Positions 1 through 5,612 of a DNA stretch of 6,905 nt are shown piece after piece. The notes beneath the pieces were generated by a model. It was given only the letters and a program-made list of their open reading frames with translations, was not told where the DNA came from and made no database searches. Source of the DNA: VFJL01 sp037147395 (GTDB lineage Bacteria > Pseudomonadota > Gammaproteobacteria > Burkholderiales > Nitrosomonadaceae); assembly GCA_037147395.1 (NCBI GenBank), contig JBAWVG010000065.1, positions 1 through 6,905 on the forward strand, read 5' to 3'. A program made the position numbers and the translations under genes. The first letter of the stretch is position 1. Every line of letters begins with the position of its first letter.

Positions 1-131
1 TTGAAGGTAAGGTCCATTTGAGCGGATTTGTTAGCACCCTCTTTGCGCTGTCAAAGGCGATCGAAATTTCTCGTGGTATCAAGGGAGTTATAGACGTAAA
101 AGACGAGGTGAGGCTCATGGGGCAGCACTGA
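1..131 (+). CDS. BON-domain protein, C-terminal fragment (5' end outside window)
   Basis: An open frame enters from the left edge (first full codon at position 3) and stops with TGA at 129-131, giving 42 visible residues. They read as the end of a BON domain: a turn followed by the strand VHLSGFV, a helix (LFALSKAIEISRGI), then the strand GVIDVKDEVRL and a short tail. The pattern 'G-x-V-x-L-S-G-F-V ... A ... A ... I-x-G-V-x-x-V-x-D-x-V' is typical of BON domains in OsmY-like periplasmic or envelope stress proteins, which are thought to bind membranes or phospholipids. Only the last domain is visible, so the number of BON copies and any signal peptide cannot be judged. No terminator hairpin with a T-run is seen in the 53 bp before the convergent gene. 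The BON assignment is fairly firm; the cellular role is inferred from the family. Confidence 0.75.
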   Translation, partial: EGKVHLSGFVSTLFALSKAIEISRGIKGVIDVKDEVRLMGQH

Positions 132-184
132 GCCGTTACTAGAGTGACTCGCTAATACTCCTTGGGAATTGGATAATTGTTTGT

Positions 185-607
185 TCAGGCCTGTTTCAGT
201 AGGCTACAACCCTTCTTCATTGCATCAACGACTAGGCCTATAAGTATTTCAAATACTTGTTGTTCAACCCATTCTGGGACATATGGAATTTCAAGTGACT
301 TGCTGAGACGGGACCCAAGTACTAGTTTTAACTCTTCGGCATCCTTGTCGGAGATTCCGTCACCTATATTTTTGATTAATCCGTAGAGTTCATTGGGTAT
401 GTTTTGATATAGAAGTCGATCAAATACCTTTACAGTTTTTACAAAAATAATTTGCTCTGTCCCTTCTGTAATAAAAGGGAGGTCAATTTTTCTGTTCAAC
501 TTCGATGCCAGTACCTCTACTTCTTCCGCAGATAGCATCTCTATCTGCACATCAAATTCATGTAGAACTTGTTTTCTTTGTTCTTCAGTCAGGATGATGG
601 TTGACAT
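185..607 (-). CDS. unrecognised 140-aa protein with an internal tandem duplication
   Basis: I do not recognise this protein. The start at 607 is chosen over an in-frame ATG at 646 because a GGAGG lies 7 bases upstream of it (614-618); the extra 13 residues from the longer start look like untranslated leader. The protein starts MSTIILTEEQRK and has no signal peptide or membrane segment, so it is probably cytosolic. It contains two similar units. Residues ~25-63 carry SKLNRKIDLPFITEGTEQ and residues ~88-127 carry SRLSKSLEIPYVPEWVEQ. They align without gaps at an offset of 64 residues from residue 33/97 onward, sharing S-[KR]-L, [DE]-[IL]-P-[FY]-[IV]-x-E-x-x-E-Q and a following F. Each unit looks like helix - short P-[FY] turn - long amphipathic helix. 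GC counted over 241-600 is about 38%, well below neighbouring genes. It is transcribed away from ppa and converges on the BON gene. A real gene is likely from the strong ribosome site and the conserved repeat; function is unknown. Confidence 0.75.
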   Translation of the reverse strand: MSTIILTEEQRKQVLHEFDVQIEMLSAEEVEVLASKLNRKIDLPFITEGTEQIIFVKTVKVFDRLLYQNIPNELYGLIKNIGDGISDKDAEELKLVLGSRLSKSLEIPYVPEWVEQQVFEILIGLVVDAMKKGCSLLKQA

Positions 608-613
608 TGCTAG

Positions 614-618
614 CCTCC
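614..618 (-). promoter_or_regulatory. Shine-Dalgarno GGAGG deciding the start of the 140-aa protein
   Basis: On the minus strand GGAGG is followed by seven bases (CTAGCAA) and then ATG at 607-605. This spacing is ideal. The longer in-frame ATG at 646-644 has no comparable site, so the shorter start is preferred. Confidence 0.7.
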
Positions 619-722
619 ATGGAAGTAGTCGACTCAGAAAGCACAAAGTAGTTCCGGGCTTGCCGATCAGGGGTGTAACTTAAAAGAGGAGCATGAGGTT
701 TTGAGTAAGTAAATTTTGATAC

Positions 723-745
723 CCAGAGAATTTAAAAATTTCTGG
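723..745. repeat. imperfect inverted repeat, AT-rich core
   Basis: CCAGAGAATTT (723-733) pairs with AAATTTCTGG (736-745) with one bulged G and a 2-base centre. It lies 116 bp upstream of the 140-aa gene on that gene's template side. No T-run follows on either strand, so it is not a typical terminator. It could be a protein-binding dyad or chance in AT-rich DNA. Confidence 0.35.
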
Positions 746-759
746 TACTGCAATTATTT

Positions 760-806
760 GTAGACCAGATCAATCAAAGTGCAAGGGGTGGGGATAGGAG
801 GTCTAC
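760..806. repeat. 7-bp inverted repeat flanking a G-rich loop
   Basis: GTAGACC (760-766) and GGTCTAC (800-806) are exact reverse complements separated by 33 bases. On the plus strand the stem can be extended outward by T-G pairs (757-759 with 807-809). The loop contains two G4 runs. This could be the base of a structured RNA read rightward, but no known family is recognised. Confidence 0.3.
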
Positions 807-1010
807 GGGGGGAGAGTGCGGAACGGCAAAACGTAGCCATTTTAAAAGATACGATTGAGCCTGTAGGCCCCCTTGATTCTAGCGGACAAGAGTAAAGAGT
901 CAGTGATGCAAAGGAGTGCTGAGGAAGAAGAGGTGTAGTGGGTGTCTTGAGCCCATTGAATGTCATTTTTTATATTTTTTGAGAAGCTTAGTCGGACGGA
1001 ATAATTCTGT

Positions 1011-1035
1011 AAAAAACCTCTTAGAACATCGGTTT
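1011..1035 (-). terminator. possible weak terminator overlapping the ppa stop codon
   Basis: On the minus strand AAACC (1035-1031) pairs with GGTTT (1018-1014) across a 12-base loop that contains the ppa stop codon. The 3' arm runs into six T. A-rich sequence 5' of the stem can lengthen it with a bulge. The stem is short and AU-rich, so termination would be weak; it is the only hairpin-plus-T-run near the end of ppa. Confidence 0.3.
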
Positions 1036-1569
1036 CTTTTTGATTGTTTTATAGCGTTTGACCCCGGCCATAATTTCCGCATTGGCATCTTTGACCGAAG
1101 CCCAGCCGACTATCTCGACCCACTTGCCAGGCTCTAAATCTTTGTAATGTGCGAAGAAATGCGCGATTTGAGAGAGCACTAATTCCGGAAGGTCTTTGTA
1201 CGACTTCTTTTTTTGGTAGAGACTACAAAGCTTGTCGATCGGTACCGCTAGAATCTTGGCATCCTCACCGGCTTCGTCAGTCATTTTCAGCATGCCCAAC
1301 GCCCGGCAACGCACCACGACGCCAGAGATCAGAGGTACCGGCGAAAGGACCAGTACATCAACAGGATCCCCATCATCCGACAAAGTGTGTGGAATATAAC
1401 CATAGTTACATGGGTAATGCATTGATGTGGACATGAAACGATCCACAAACATGGCGCCAGTTTCCTTGTCCACTTCATATTTTATGGGGTCTGCGTTCAT
1501 TGGTATCTCGATAATGACGTTGAGATCATTGGGAAGGTCACGGCCAGAATTTACTCGATCAAGATTCAT
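1021..1569 (-). CDS. ppa: inorganic pyrophosphatase, family I (soluble)
   Basis: This cytosolic enzyme hydrolyses pyrophosphate to two phosphates with Mg2+, pulling biosynthetic reactions forward. The 182-residue length fits the bacterial family I enzymes (E. coli Ppa is about 175). The family signature DDGDPVDVLVL is present at residues 65-75. Residues matching the E. coli active site are all in register: Glu21, Lys30, Glu32, Arg44, Tyr52, Tyr56, Asp66, Asp68, Asp71, Asp98, Asp103, Lys105, Tyr142 and Lys143. The ATG at 1569 is preceded by AGGTGA (1574-1579) at slightly short spacing, and the N-terminus MNLDRVNSG matches the family start. The gene is divergent from the MFS operon and shares a 153-bp control region with it. 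A TATAAT box on the minus strand sits 28 bp upstream of the start. Nothing is missing or odd. Confidence 0.97.
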   Translation of the reverse strand: MNLDRVNSGRDLPNDLNVIIEIPMNADPIKYEVDKETGAMFVDRFMSTSMHYPCNYGYIPHTLSDDGDPVDVLVLSPVPLISGVVVRCRALGMLKMTDEAGEDAKILAVPIDKLCSLYQKKKSYKDLPELVLSQIAHFFAHYKDLEPGKWVEIVGWASVKDANAEIMAGVKRYKTIKKKPMF

Positions 1570-1597
1570 TTGTTCACCTGAAGACTAGATAATCGAC

Positions 1598-1603
1598 ATT
1601 ATA
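1598..1603 (-). promoter_or_regulatory. candidate -10 box for ppa
   Basis: A perfect TATAAT on the minus strand would place transcription start near 1591, giving a leader of about 22 bases before the ppa ATG. No good -35 hexamer is seen 16-18 bp upstream, where the sequence is C-rich, so the promoter may be weak or activator-dependent, or the box may be chance. Confidence 0.4.
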
Positions 1604-1631
1604 GACATGGGTTAAGAAGTCGGGGGTTTCA

Positions 1632-1660
1632 TTGGCGTAAACAGAGCACCACTTTATAAT
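1632..1660 (+). promoter_or_regulatory. sigma70-type promoter for the MFS operon
   Basis: TTGGCG (1632-1637) and a perfect TATAAT (1655-1660) are separated by exactly 17 bp. Transcription would begin near 1667, about 56 bases before the GTG start of the transporter. It is the best promoter match in the window and reads into the four-gene rightward cluster. Confidence 0.65.
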
Positions 1661-1664
1661 TCAG

Positions 1665-1697
1665 GATTAGTGCGCTGTAGATTAGTCACGCTAGCGT
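1665..1697. repeat. direct repeats and palindrome just downstream of the MFS promoter
   Basis: GATTAGT occurs at 1665-1671 and 1680-1686, a 15-bp period, each followed within two bases by CGCT. The second copy runs into a perfect 10-bp palindrome ACGCTAGCGT (1688-1697). The block begins at the predicted transcription start, where a repressor would block initiation or early elongation. An operator is inference; no specific regulator is recognised. Confidence 0.35.
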
Positions 1698-1722
1698 AGT
1701 TTGCATTGAATAAAGGCTCCAA

Positions 1723-3000
1723 GTGTTAAATACGGAAGACATTCTTCAAACAGGTGACAGCTCGGAAATGATGGAATGTGGTGTAATTCCACATAAGACC
1801 CCTATGCATGAGTGGTCAGTTCTGGCGATTTTAGTAGGGGTACATTTCATTCATATCATGGACTTCATGATCATGATGCCACTGGGTCCTCAGTTCATGC
1901 GCGTGTTCGAGATCGCTCCGCCACAATTCGGATTTTTAGTGTCTATTTATACTTTTAGCGCAGGGATATTTGGTTTTTTCGCTGCCCTTGTGATCGATCG
2001 ATTTGACCGTAAGACAGTTTTGATTGTTCTGTGTATTGGATTCTCTGGCGCTACACTGCTGTGTGCAATGGCACCCAGTTATACCATGCTGCTGGTAGCG
2101 AGGGCAGTAGCGGGTGCATTTGGTGGGGTGATGGGTGCAATGGTATTTTCCATTGTAGGGGACATCATTCCAGAATATCGCCGCGGTGCTGCCACTGGTA
2201 CGGTGATGTCAGCCTTTTCGTTAGCAGCGGTAATTGGACTGCCGATCGGATTATTTCTTGCCAATTTTTCGGACTGGCGCGCACCATTCTTTTTTCTGAC
2301 GGCGTTAGGTGTCATAACGGTCATTGCCACTTTCTTGGTATTGCCGCCATTGCGTGGTCATCTTGAACACTATCGTGAAAGTAGTCCCTTGAAACAGCTG
2401 AAGTCGATCTTCTCAAATTACAATCATCTCAATGCATTCGCTTTAATCATTATGCTGATGTTTGCTGGCTTCTCAGTAATTCCTTTCATTAGTCTCTATA
2501 TGGTAGCGAATGTGGGTCTGGCAGAAACGGATCTTCCTTATCTTTATTTTTCAGGCGGATTGGCAACATTTTTTACCGCACGCCTGATCGGCAGATACTC
2601 TGATCGTCATGGTAAGCGTAAAGTTTTTGGCATCATAGCAGTCGTTTCCATCGTGCCAATCTTGCTCGTCACACACATGACAAAGGTACCGGTAATCATA
2701 GCAATTGGTACGACTACGTTATTCATGATTTTTGTCTCTGGACGCTTTGTGCCAGCGATGGCCCTGATAATTTCCAGCGTGGAGCCAAGGTTAAGAGGTA
2801 GTTTTATGAGTTTCAATTCTTCAGTGCAACAGATTGCCGCAGGATGCGCCTCCTTAATGGCGGGGTCGATTATGGGGAAATCGGCTGAGGGCGAGCTGAC
2901 GCAATTTGGTACCGTGGGCATCATCGCAGCTGTCTCGACTATTATCTGTATCTGTCTTACAGCTAGGCTGCGCTCTTTTGAAGAGGGTGTTGCCAGGTGA
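1723..3000 (+). CDS. major facilitator superfamily transporter (DHA1/AraJ-like)
   Basis: This is an inner-membrane secondary transporter of 425 residues, the usual size for a 12-helix MFS protein, with a ~28-residue cytosolic lead before helix 1 (WSVLAILVGVHFIHIMDFMI). The loop between helices 2 and 3 carries a variant of motif A (residues 87-97, DRFDRK, with Asp where Gly is usual). The equivalent loop in the second half has a fuller copy, GRYSDRHGKRK (290-300). Helix 4 has R127-AVA-G131 like motif B, and helix 5 has IGLPIG (171-176), like the antiporter motif. These features suggest a proton-coupled exporter of the drug/sugar-efflux type; substrate cannot be read from sequence. GTG at 1723 is preceded by AAAGG (1712-1716) at 6 bases. 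A later start at Met16/Met17 is possible, since the first 20 residues are not conserved membrane sequence. It is first in a rightward operon and its stop overlaps the next start. Confidence 0.9.
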   Translation: MLNTEDILQTGDSSEMMECGVIPHKTPMHEWSVLAILVGVHFIHIMDFMIMMPLGPQFMRVFEIAPPQFGFLVSIYTFSAGIFGFFAALVIDRFDRKTVLIVLCIGFSGATLLCAMAPSYTMLLVARAVAGAFGGVMGAMVFSIVGDIIPEYRRGAATGTVMSAFSLAAVIGLPIGLFLANFSDWRAPFFFLTALGVITVIATFLVLPPLRGHLEHYRESSPLKQLKSIFSNYNHLNAFALIIMLMFAGFSVIPFISLYMVANVGLAETDLPYLYFSGGLATFFTARLIGRYSDRHGKRKVFGIIAVVSIVPILLVTHMTKVPVIIAIGTTTLFMIFVSGRFVPAMALIISSVEPRLRGSFMSFNSSVQQIAAGCASLMAGSIMGKSAEGELTQFGTVGIIAAVSTIICICLTARLRSFEEGVAR

Positions 3001-3827
3001 GTTCGCTTGGATGGATCCCTGGTTTTCTGAGGACTTCACCAATGCTCTTGCCGCTGAGCCCTGTCTCACAAGGTTTTGAGCACCTTCACGGTTGGCCCGA
3101 TATCTCAGTTTTGGAGCATTTACGGAATAGCGCTGCCGTACAGCCTATGACCTACTCCGGCAAGTTGGTTCAATTTGTTCCTCAGAGTGCCTCACCCCTA
3201 GAATTTTCCCAACAGTACGAGCCTCGAATCTATCTCTCTGGAGAGGTCCAGACCCGCCCAAATAACTGGCATGATCTATTTAATGCGCTGGTATGGCTCA
3301 CCTTTCCCCGTTCAAAGGCAGCACTGAACCGGTTGCACTATCAGGCATTGCTGCAGGAATACGGTAATGATAAAAAGCAACGGGGCGCACTGCGCGATGC
3401 GGCAACACTGTTTGACGAGTCTGGGGTGGTCGTGGTGAGCAGTGATGCAGGGTTAAGTAATCTTCTACAAGATTTCGAATGGAAGCAGCTATTCTGGAAT
3501 CAGCGCAAGGCGGTGTGTAATCAGATGAGGTTCTTTCTTTTTGGTCATGGGCTTTATGAGAAATCGTTAAAACCATACGTGGGCATGACAGGAAAAGGTG
3601 TCATCCTTTCGGTAGAGCAGGACTTTTTTAATCAACCTCTGGCAGTGCAGCTTGCTATGATTGATTCGATGCTTGAGGATTTATTGTCCAGCGGGAAAGT
3701 GGAGAACTTTACTTTGTCGCCGGTACCGCTTCTAGGGTATCCAGGTTGGTCAGAAGACAACTTAAACGAGGGCTACTACGACGATAGCCATTACTTCAGA
3801 TCGAGACCGGTACACGTTACAGTTTGA
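2997..3827 (+). CDS. DUF3025 domain-containing protein
   Basis: This 276-residue soluble protein has no signal peptide or membrane segment, so it is probably cytosolic. I recognise the DUF3025 family from several blocks: WIPGFLRTSP near the N-terminus (6-15), the strongest block NNWHDLFNALVWLTFPRSKAALN (89-111), RDAATLFDESGVVVVSSD (133-150), and FGHGLYEKSLKPYVGMTGKG (182-201). The biochemical function of the family is unknown as far as I know. Conserved polar residues (W91, H92, D93, N96, D140, E141, S142, H184, E188) could form an active or binding site, but that is inference. The GTG start overlaps the transporter stop as GTGA, with GAGGG (2983-2987) nine bases upstream, so translation is probably coupled. 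The gene for a phosphodiesterase follows after 16 bp. An alternative start at Met16 would remove the conserved WxPxFL block and is less likely. Confidence 0.88.
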   Translation: MSSLGWIPGFLRTSPMLLPLSPVSQGFEHLHGWPDISVLEHLRNSAAVQPMTYSGKLVQFVPQSASPLEFSQQYEPRIYLSGEVQTRPNNWHDLFNALVWLTFPRSKAALNRLHYQALLQEYGNDKKQRGALRDAATLFDESGVVVVSSDAGLSNLLQDFEWKQLFWNQRKAVCNQMRFFLFGHGLYEKSLKPYVGMTGKGVILSVEQDFFNQPLAVQLAMIDSMLEDLLSSGKVENFTLSPVPLLGYPGWSEDNLNEGYYDDSHYFRSRPVHVTV

Positions 3828-3843
3828 TGAGAAGGAGAGGATT

Positions 3844-4500
3844 ATGCTGGTAATTGCTCACCGAGGGTTTCACGCCTCAGTTCCAGAAAATACTATGGCT
3901 GGGTTCGAGGCGGCGGTAACGCTCGGAGTTAATGGGATTGAGACTGATGTACGGATCAGCCATGACGGCCAACCGGTGCTGGTGCATGATCGGGTGATTG
4001 CATCGGGGCATGCGGTGACAGACCTTACTCGTGATGAGATCGAACAAGCGCTCGGTCATAAGGTGCCGACTCTGGATGAGGCTTTAGAGTGCTTCCCCGG
4101 TATTTTATGGAATATCGAGATTAAGACCACCCAGTCATTGGACCTAGTGATTGGTGTACTGAAAAGGTATCAGGTTGGACATCGAATTCTCATCACCTCA
4201 TTCCGGCACGATGTGGTCGCGGTCTGCGCATCATCCCTCCAGATGGAGTGCGGCTTGCTGGTGGCACATCGGCCTCAGACTCTTGACTCCTTACTGGCTG
4301 GTTGTGAAGGGAATCCAAGGATTGATCATATCGTCTGGGATTACAACGTATTGGACGAGCTCTTATTAAAGCAGGCCACTGCAGATGGTTTTCGAAACTT
4401 TGTCTATGGCCCTGTGACGCAATCCGAGCACCAGCATTGCTGTGGTGTGGGTATTGATGGAGTGATCACTGATTACCCTCTTCTGGCGCAGAATATGTAG
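3844..4500 (+). CDS. glycerophosphodiester phosphodiesterase, cytosolic UgpQ-like
   Basis: The enzyme hydrolyses glycerophosphodiesters, such as deacylated phospholipids, to sn-glycerol-3-phosphate and an alcohol. Signature residues of the GDPD TIM barrel are intact: His6-Arg7 in IAHRG, Glu15-Asn16 in PENT, Glu33 and Asp35 in GIETDVR (metal ligands), His48-Asp49 in LVHD, Glu92 and Lys94 in NIEIK, and the closing GIDGVITDYP near 204-213. At 218 residues it is at the short end of the family (E. coli UgpQ is about 247) but no motif is missing. No signal peptide is seen, which fits the cytosolic UgpQ type rather than the periplasmic GlpQ type. AAGGAG (3832-3837) precedes the ATG by 6 bases. It sits 16 bp after the DUF3025 gene and 62 bp before fbaB, in the same direction. 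The gene is not next to a ugp transporter here, so the ugpQ name is withheld. Confidence 0.93.
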   Translation: MLVIAHRGFHASVPENTMAGFEAAVTLGVNGIETDVRISHDGQPVLVHDRVIASGHAVTDLTRDEIEQALGHKVPTLDEALECFPGILWNIEIKTTQSLDLVIGVLKRYQVGHRILITSFRHDVVAVCASSLQMECGLLVAHRPQTLDSLLAGCEGNPRIDHIVWDYNVLDELLLKQATADGFRNFVYGPVTQSEHQHCCGVGIDGVITDYPLLAQNM

Positions 4501-4522
4501 CTAAGGTCAGATTCATCAACTA

Positions 4523-4545
4523 TTATGAAAATTCAGATTTCATAA
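4523..4545. promoter_or_regulatory. perfect 8-bp dyad in the fbaB leader, possible operator or RNA hairpin
   Basis: TTATGAAA (4523-4530) and TTTCATAA (4538-4545) are exact reverse complements with a 7-base spacer. The dyad ends 5 bases before the fbaB ribosome site (GAGGGG, 4551-4556) and lies wholly in the 62-bp gap after the phosphodiesterase. No T-run follows, so it is not an intrinsic terminator. The size and symmetry fit a dimeric regulator site, or a weak hairpin that affects fbaB translation. No regulator is recognised. Confidence 0.45.
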
Positions 4546-4562
4546 GTGTAGAGGGGTGAAAG

Positions 4563-5612
4563 GTGACTGAAATTTGCGCGATGCTTGGGGATGAGGCTGA
4601 CAAGCTTCTCGGTCATGTTTGCAAGGGAATCCCCAAAGATGGCCTGCATGTACCGGGGCCAGATTTTATTGATCGAGTGATGGTCGCAAGCGATCGTAAG
4701 CCCGGTGTGCTGCGTAATCTCCAGGCATTATATAATCATGGACGCCTAGCAGGCAGCGGCTACCTGTCCTTGTTGCCGGTTGATCAGGGTGTAGAACATT
4801 CTGGCGGCGCTTCATTTGCACCTAATCCCATTTTTTTTGATCCAGAAAATATTGCAAAGCTTGCGATCGAGGGTGGCTGCAACGGGGTCGCATCGACTCT
4901 CGGTGTCCTGGGGATGGTAGCTCGTCGTTATGCTCACAAGATACCCTTCATTCTTAAGATCAACCATAACGAGTTACTGACTTACCCCAGTAAATACGAT
5001 CAAACTCTATTCGCTAGTGTGAACCAAGCATTCGATATGGGTGCCTGTGCAGTTGGGGCGACAGTATTCTTCGGCTCTGAGGAATCTCGCCGGCAAATCC
5101 AAGAGGTCTCTGAGGCATTTGCACATGCGCATGAGCTTGGGATGGTGACAATCTTGTGGGCTTACACTCGCAACACAGCCTTTAAAACCGCGGACAAGGA
5201 TTACCATGTCAGCGCAGATCTTACCGGTCAGGCTAATCACCTTGCAGTCACGATCGAGGCCGATATCGTCAAGCAGAAAATGGCTGAGAACAATGGTGGC
5301 TTCAATGCACTTAAGTTCGGGAAGACTAGCCCCAGAGTTTACAGCGAACTCACCACCGAGCACCCGATTGATCTGGTCCGTTATCAGGTCGCGAACTGCT
5401 ATATGGGACGAATCGGAATGATCAATTCTGGAGGCGAGTCTGGAAAGGATGATCTGCGTCAGGCGGTGCGTACTGCCGTCATCAATAAACGTGCCGGTGG
5501 GATGGGATTAATTTCAGGCCGCAAGGCTTTTCAGAAGCCATTTGTAGAAGGGGTTAAGTTGCTGAACGCGATTCAGGATGTATATCTATCACCCGACGTG
5601 ACGGTCGCCTAA
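4563..5612 (+). CDS. fbaB: fructose-bisphosphate aldolase, class I (DhnA/FbaB type)
   Basis: This cytosolic enzyme reversibly splits fructose-1,6-bisphosphate into dihydroxyacetone phosphate and glyceraldehyde-3-phosphate through a lysine Schiff base, without metal. The 349 residues match the length of E. coli FbaB (350), and long stretches match that protein closely by eye, including the region around DLVRYQVANCYMGR (270-283) and AVINKRAGGMGLISGRKAF (305-323). Key positions: DQGVEH (74-79) with the catalytic-type Asp74; WAY (199-201), where the Tyr corresponds to the acid/base Tyr of archaeal class I aldolases; and ADIVKQK (233-239), where Lys237 is the probable Schiff-base lysine. The GTG start at 4563 is supported by GAGGGG (4551-4556) 6 bases upstream and by the N-terminus matching the family start. 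This type often serves in gluconeogenesis. It is last in the rightward cluster and converges on the M48 gene with 6 bp between stops. Confidence 0.96.
   Translation: MTEICAMLGDEADKLLGHVCKGIPKDGLHVPGPDFIDRVMVASDRKPGVLRNLQALYNHGRLAGSGYLSLLPVDQGVEHSGGASFAPNPIFFDPENIAKLAIEGGCNGVASTLGVLGMVARRYAHKIPFILKINHNELLTYPSKYDQTLFASVNQAFDMGACAVGATVFFGSEESRRQIQEVSEAFAHAHELGMVTILWAYTRNTAFKTADKDYHVSADLTGQANHLAVTIEADIVKQKMAENNGGFNALKFGKTSPRVYSELTTEHPIDLVRYQVANCYMGRIGMINSGGESGKDDLRQAVRTAVINKRAGGMGLISGRKAFQKPFVEGVKLLNAIQDVYLSPDVTVA

Larger units (their letters stand above)
608..1020. other. 413-bp gap without a convincing gene
   Basis: The gap lies between the 140-aa gene and ppa, both leftward. The only minus-strand frame of any length (966 to 754) is rich in Pro, Ser, Thr and Leu and has an A/T-only stretch where a ribosome site should be, so I do not call it. 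From ~775 to ~945 the plus strand is strikingly purine-rich. It has G-runs at 785-788, 790-793 and 807-812. A perfect 7-bp inverted repeat pairs GTAGACC (760-766) with GGTCTAC (800-806), extendable by G-U pairs. An imperfect inverted repeat lies at 723-745. A T-rich block (966-980) follows on the plus strand. It may hold the promoter of the 140-aa gene, the ppa transcript end, or an unannotated small RNA; no known RNA family was recognised. Confidence 0.5.

Noticed and set aside
775..960. 6S RNA, tmRNA or RNase P RNA in the 413-bp gap
   Set aside because: The length and purine richness prompted the check, but none of the conserved sequence blocks or long paired ends of these RNAs were recognised.
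754..966. 70-residue minus-strand open frame in the gap before the orphan gene
   Set aside because: It is compositionally skewed (Pro, Ser, Thr, Leu), resembles no family, and the bases upstream of its ATG are A/T only with no ribosome site. The skew reflects the purine-rich opposite strand.
1149..1436. 95-residue plus-strand open frame opposite ppa
   Set aside because: It is antisense to a fully conserved pyrophosphatase and rich in Arg, His and Pro, as expected of a shadow frame.
3011..3079. Short frame MDPWFSEDFTNALAAEPC... near the start of the DUF3025 gene, ending just before the shared EHLHGWPD region; considered as evidence of a frameshift
   Set aside because: The called frame gives WIPGFLRTSPMLLPL, which fits the family's usual W-x-P-x-F-L-x-x-S-P N-terminus, and its GTG has a good ribosome site and overlap. 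No frameshift is needed. Alignment to close homologues would settle it.
4498..4526. Separate promoter for fbaB using TATTAT (4521-4526) as -10
   Set aside because: The hexamer 17 bp upstream (TAGCTA) is a poor -35 match and no extended -10 is present; too weak to call.
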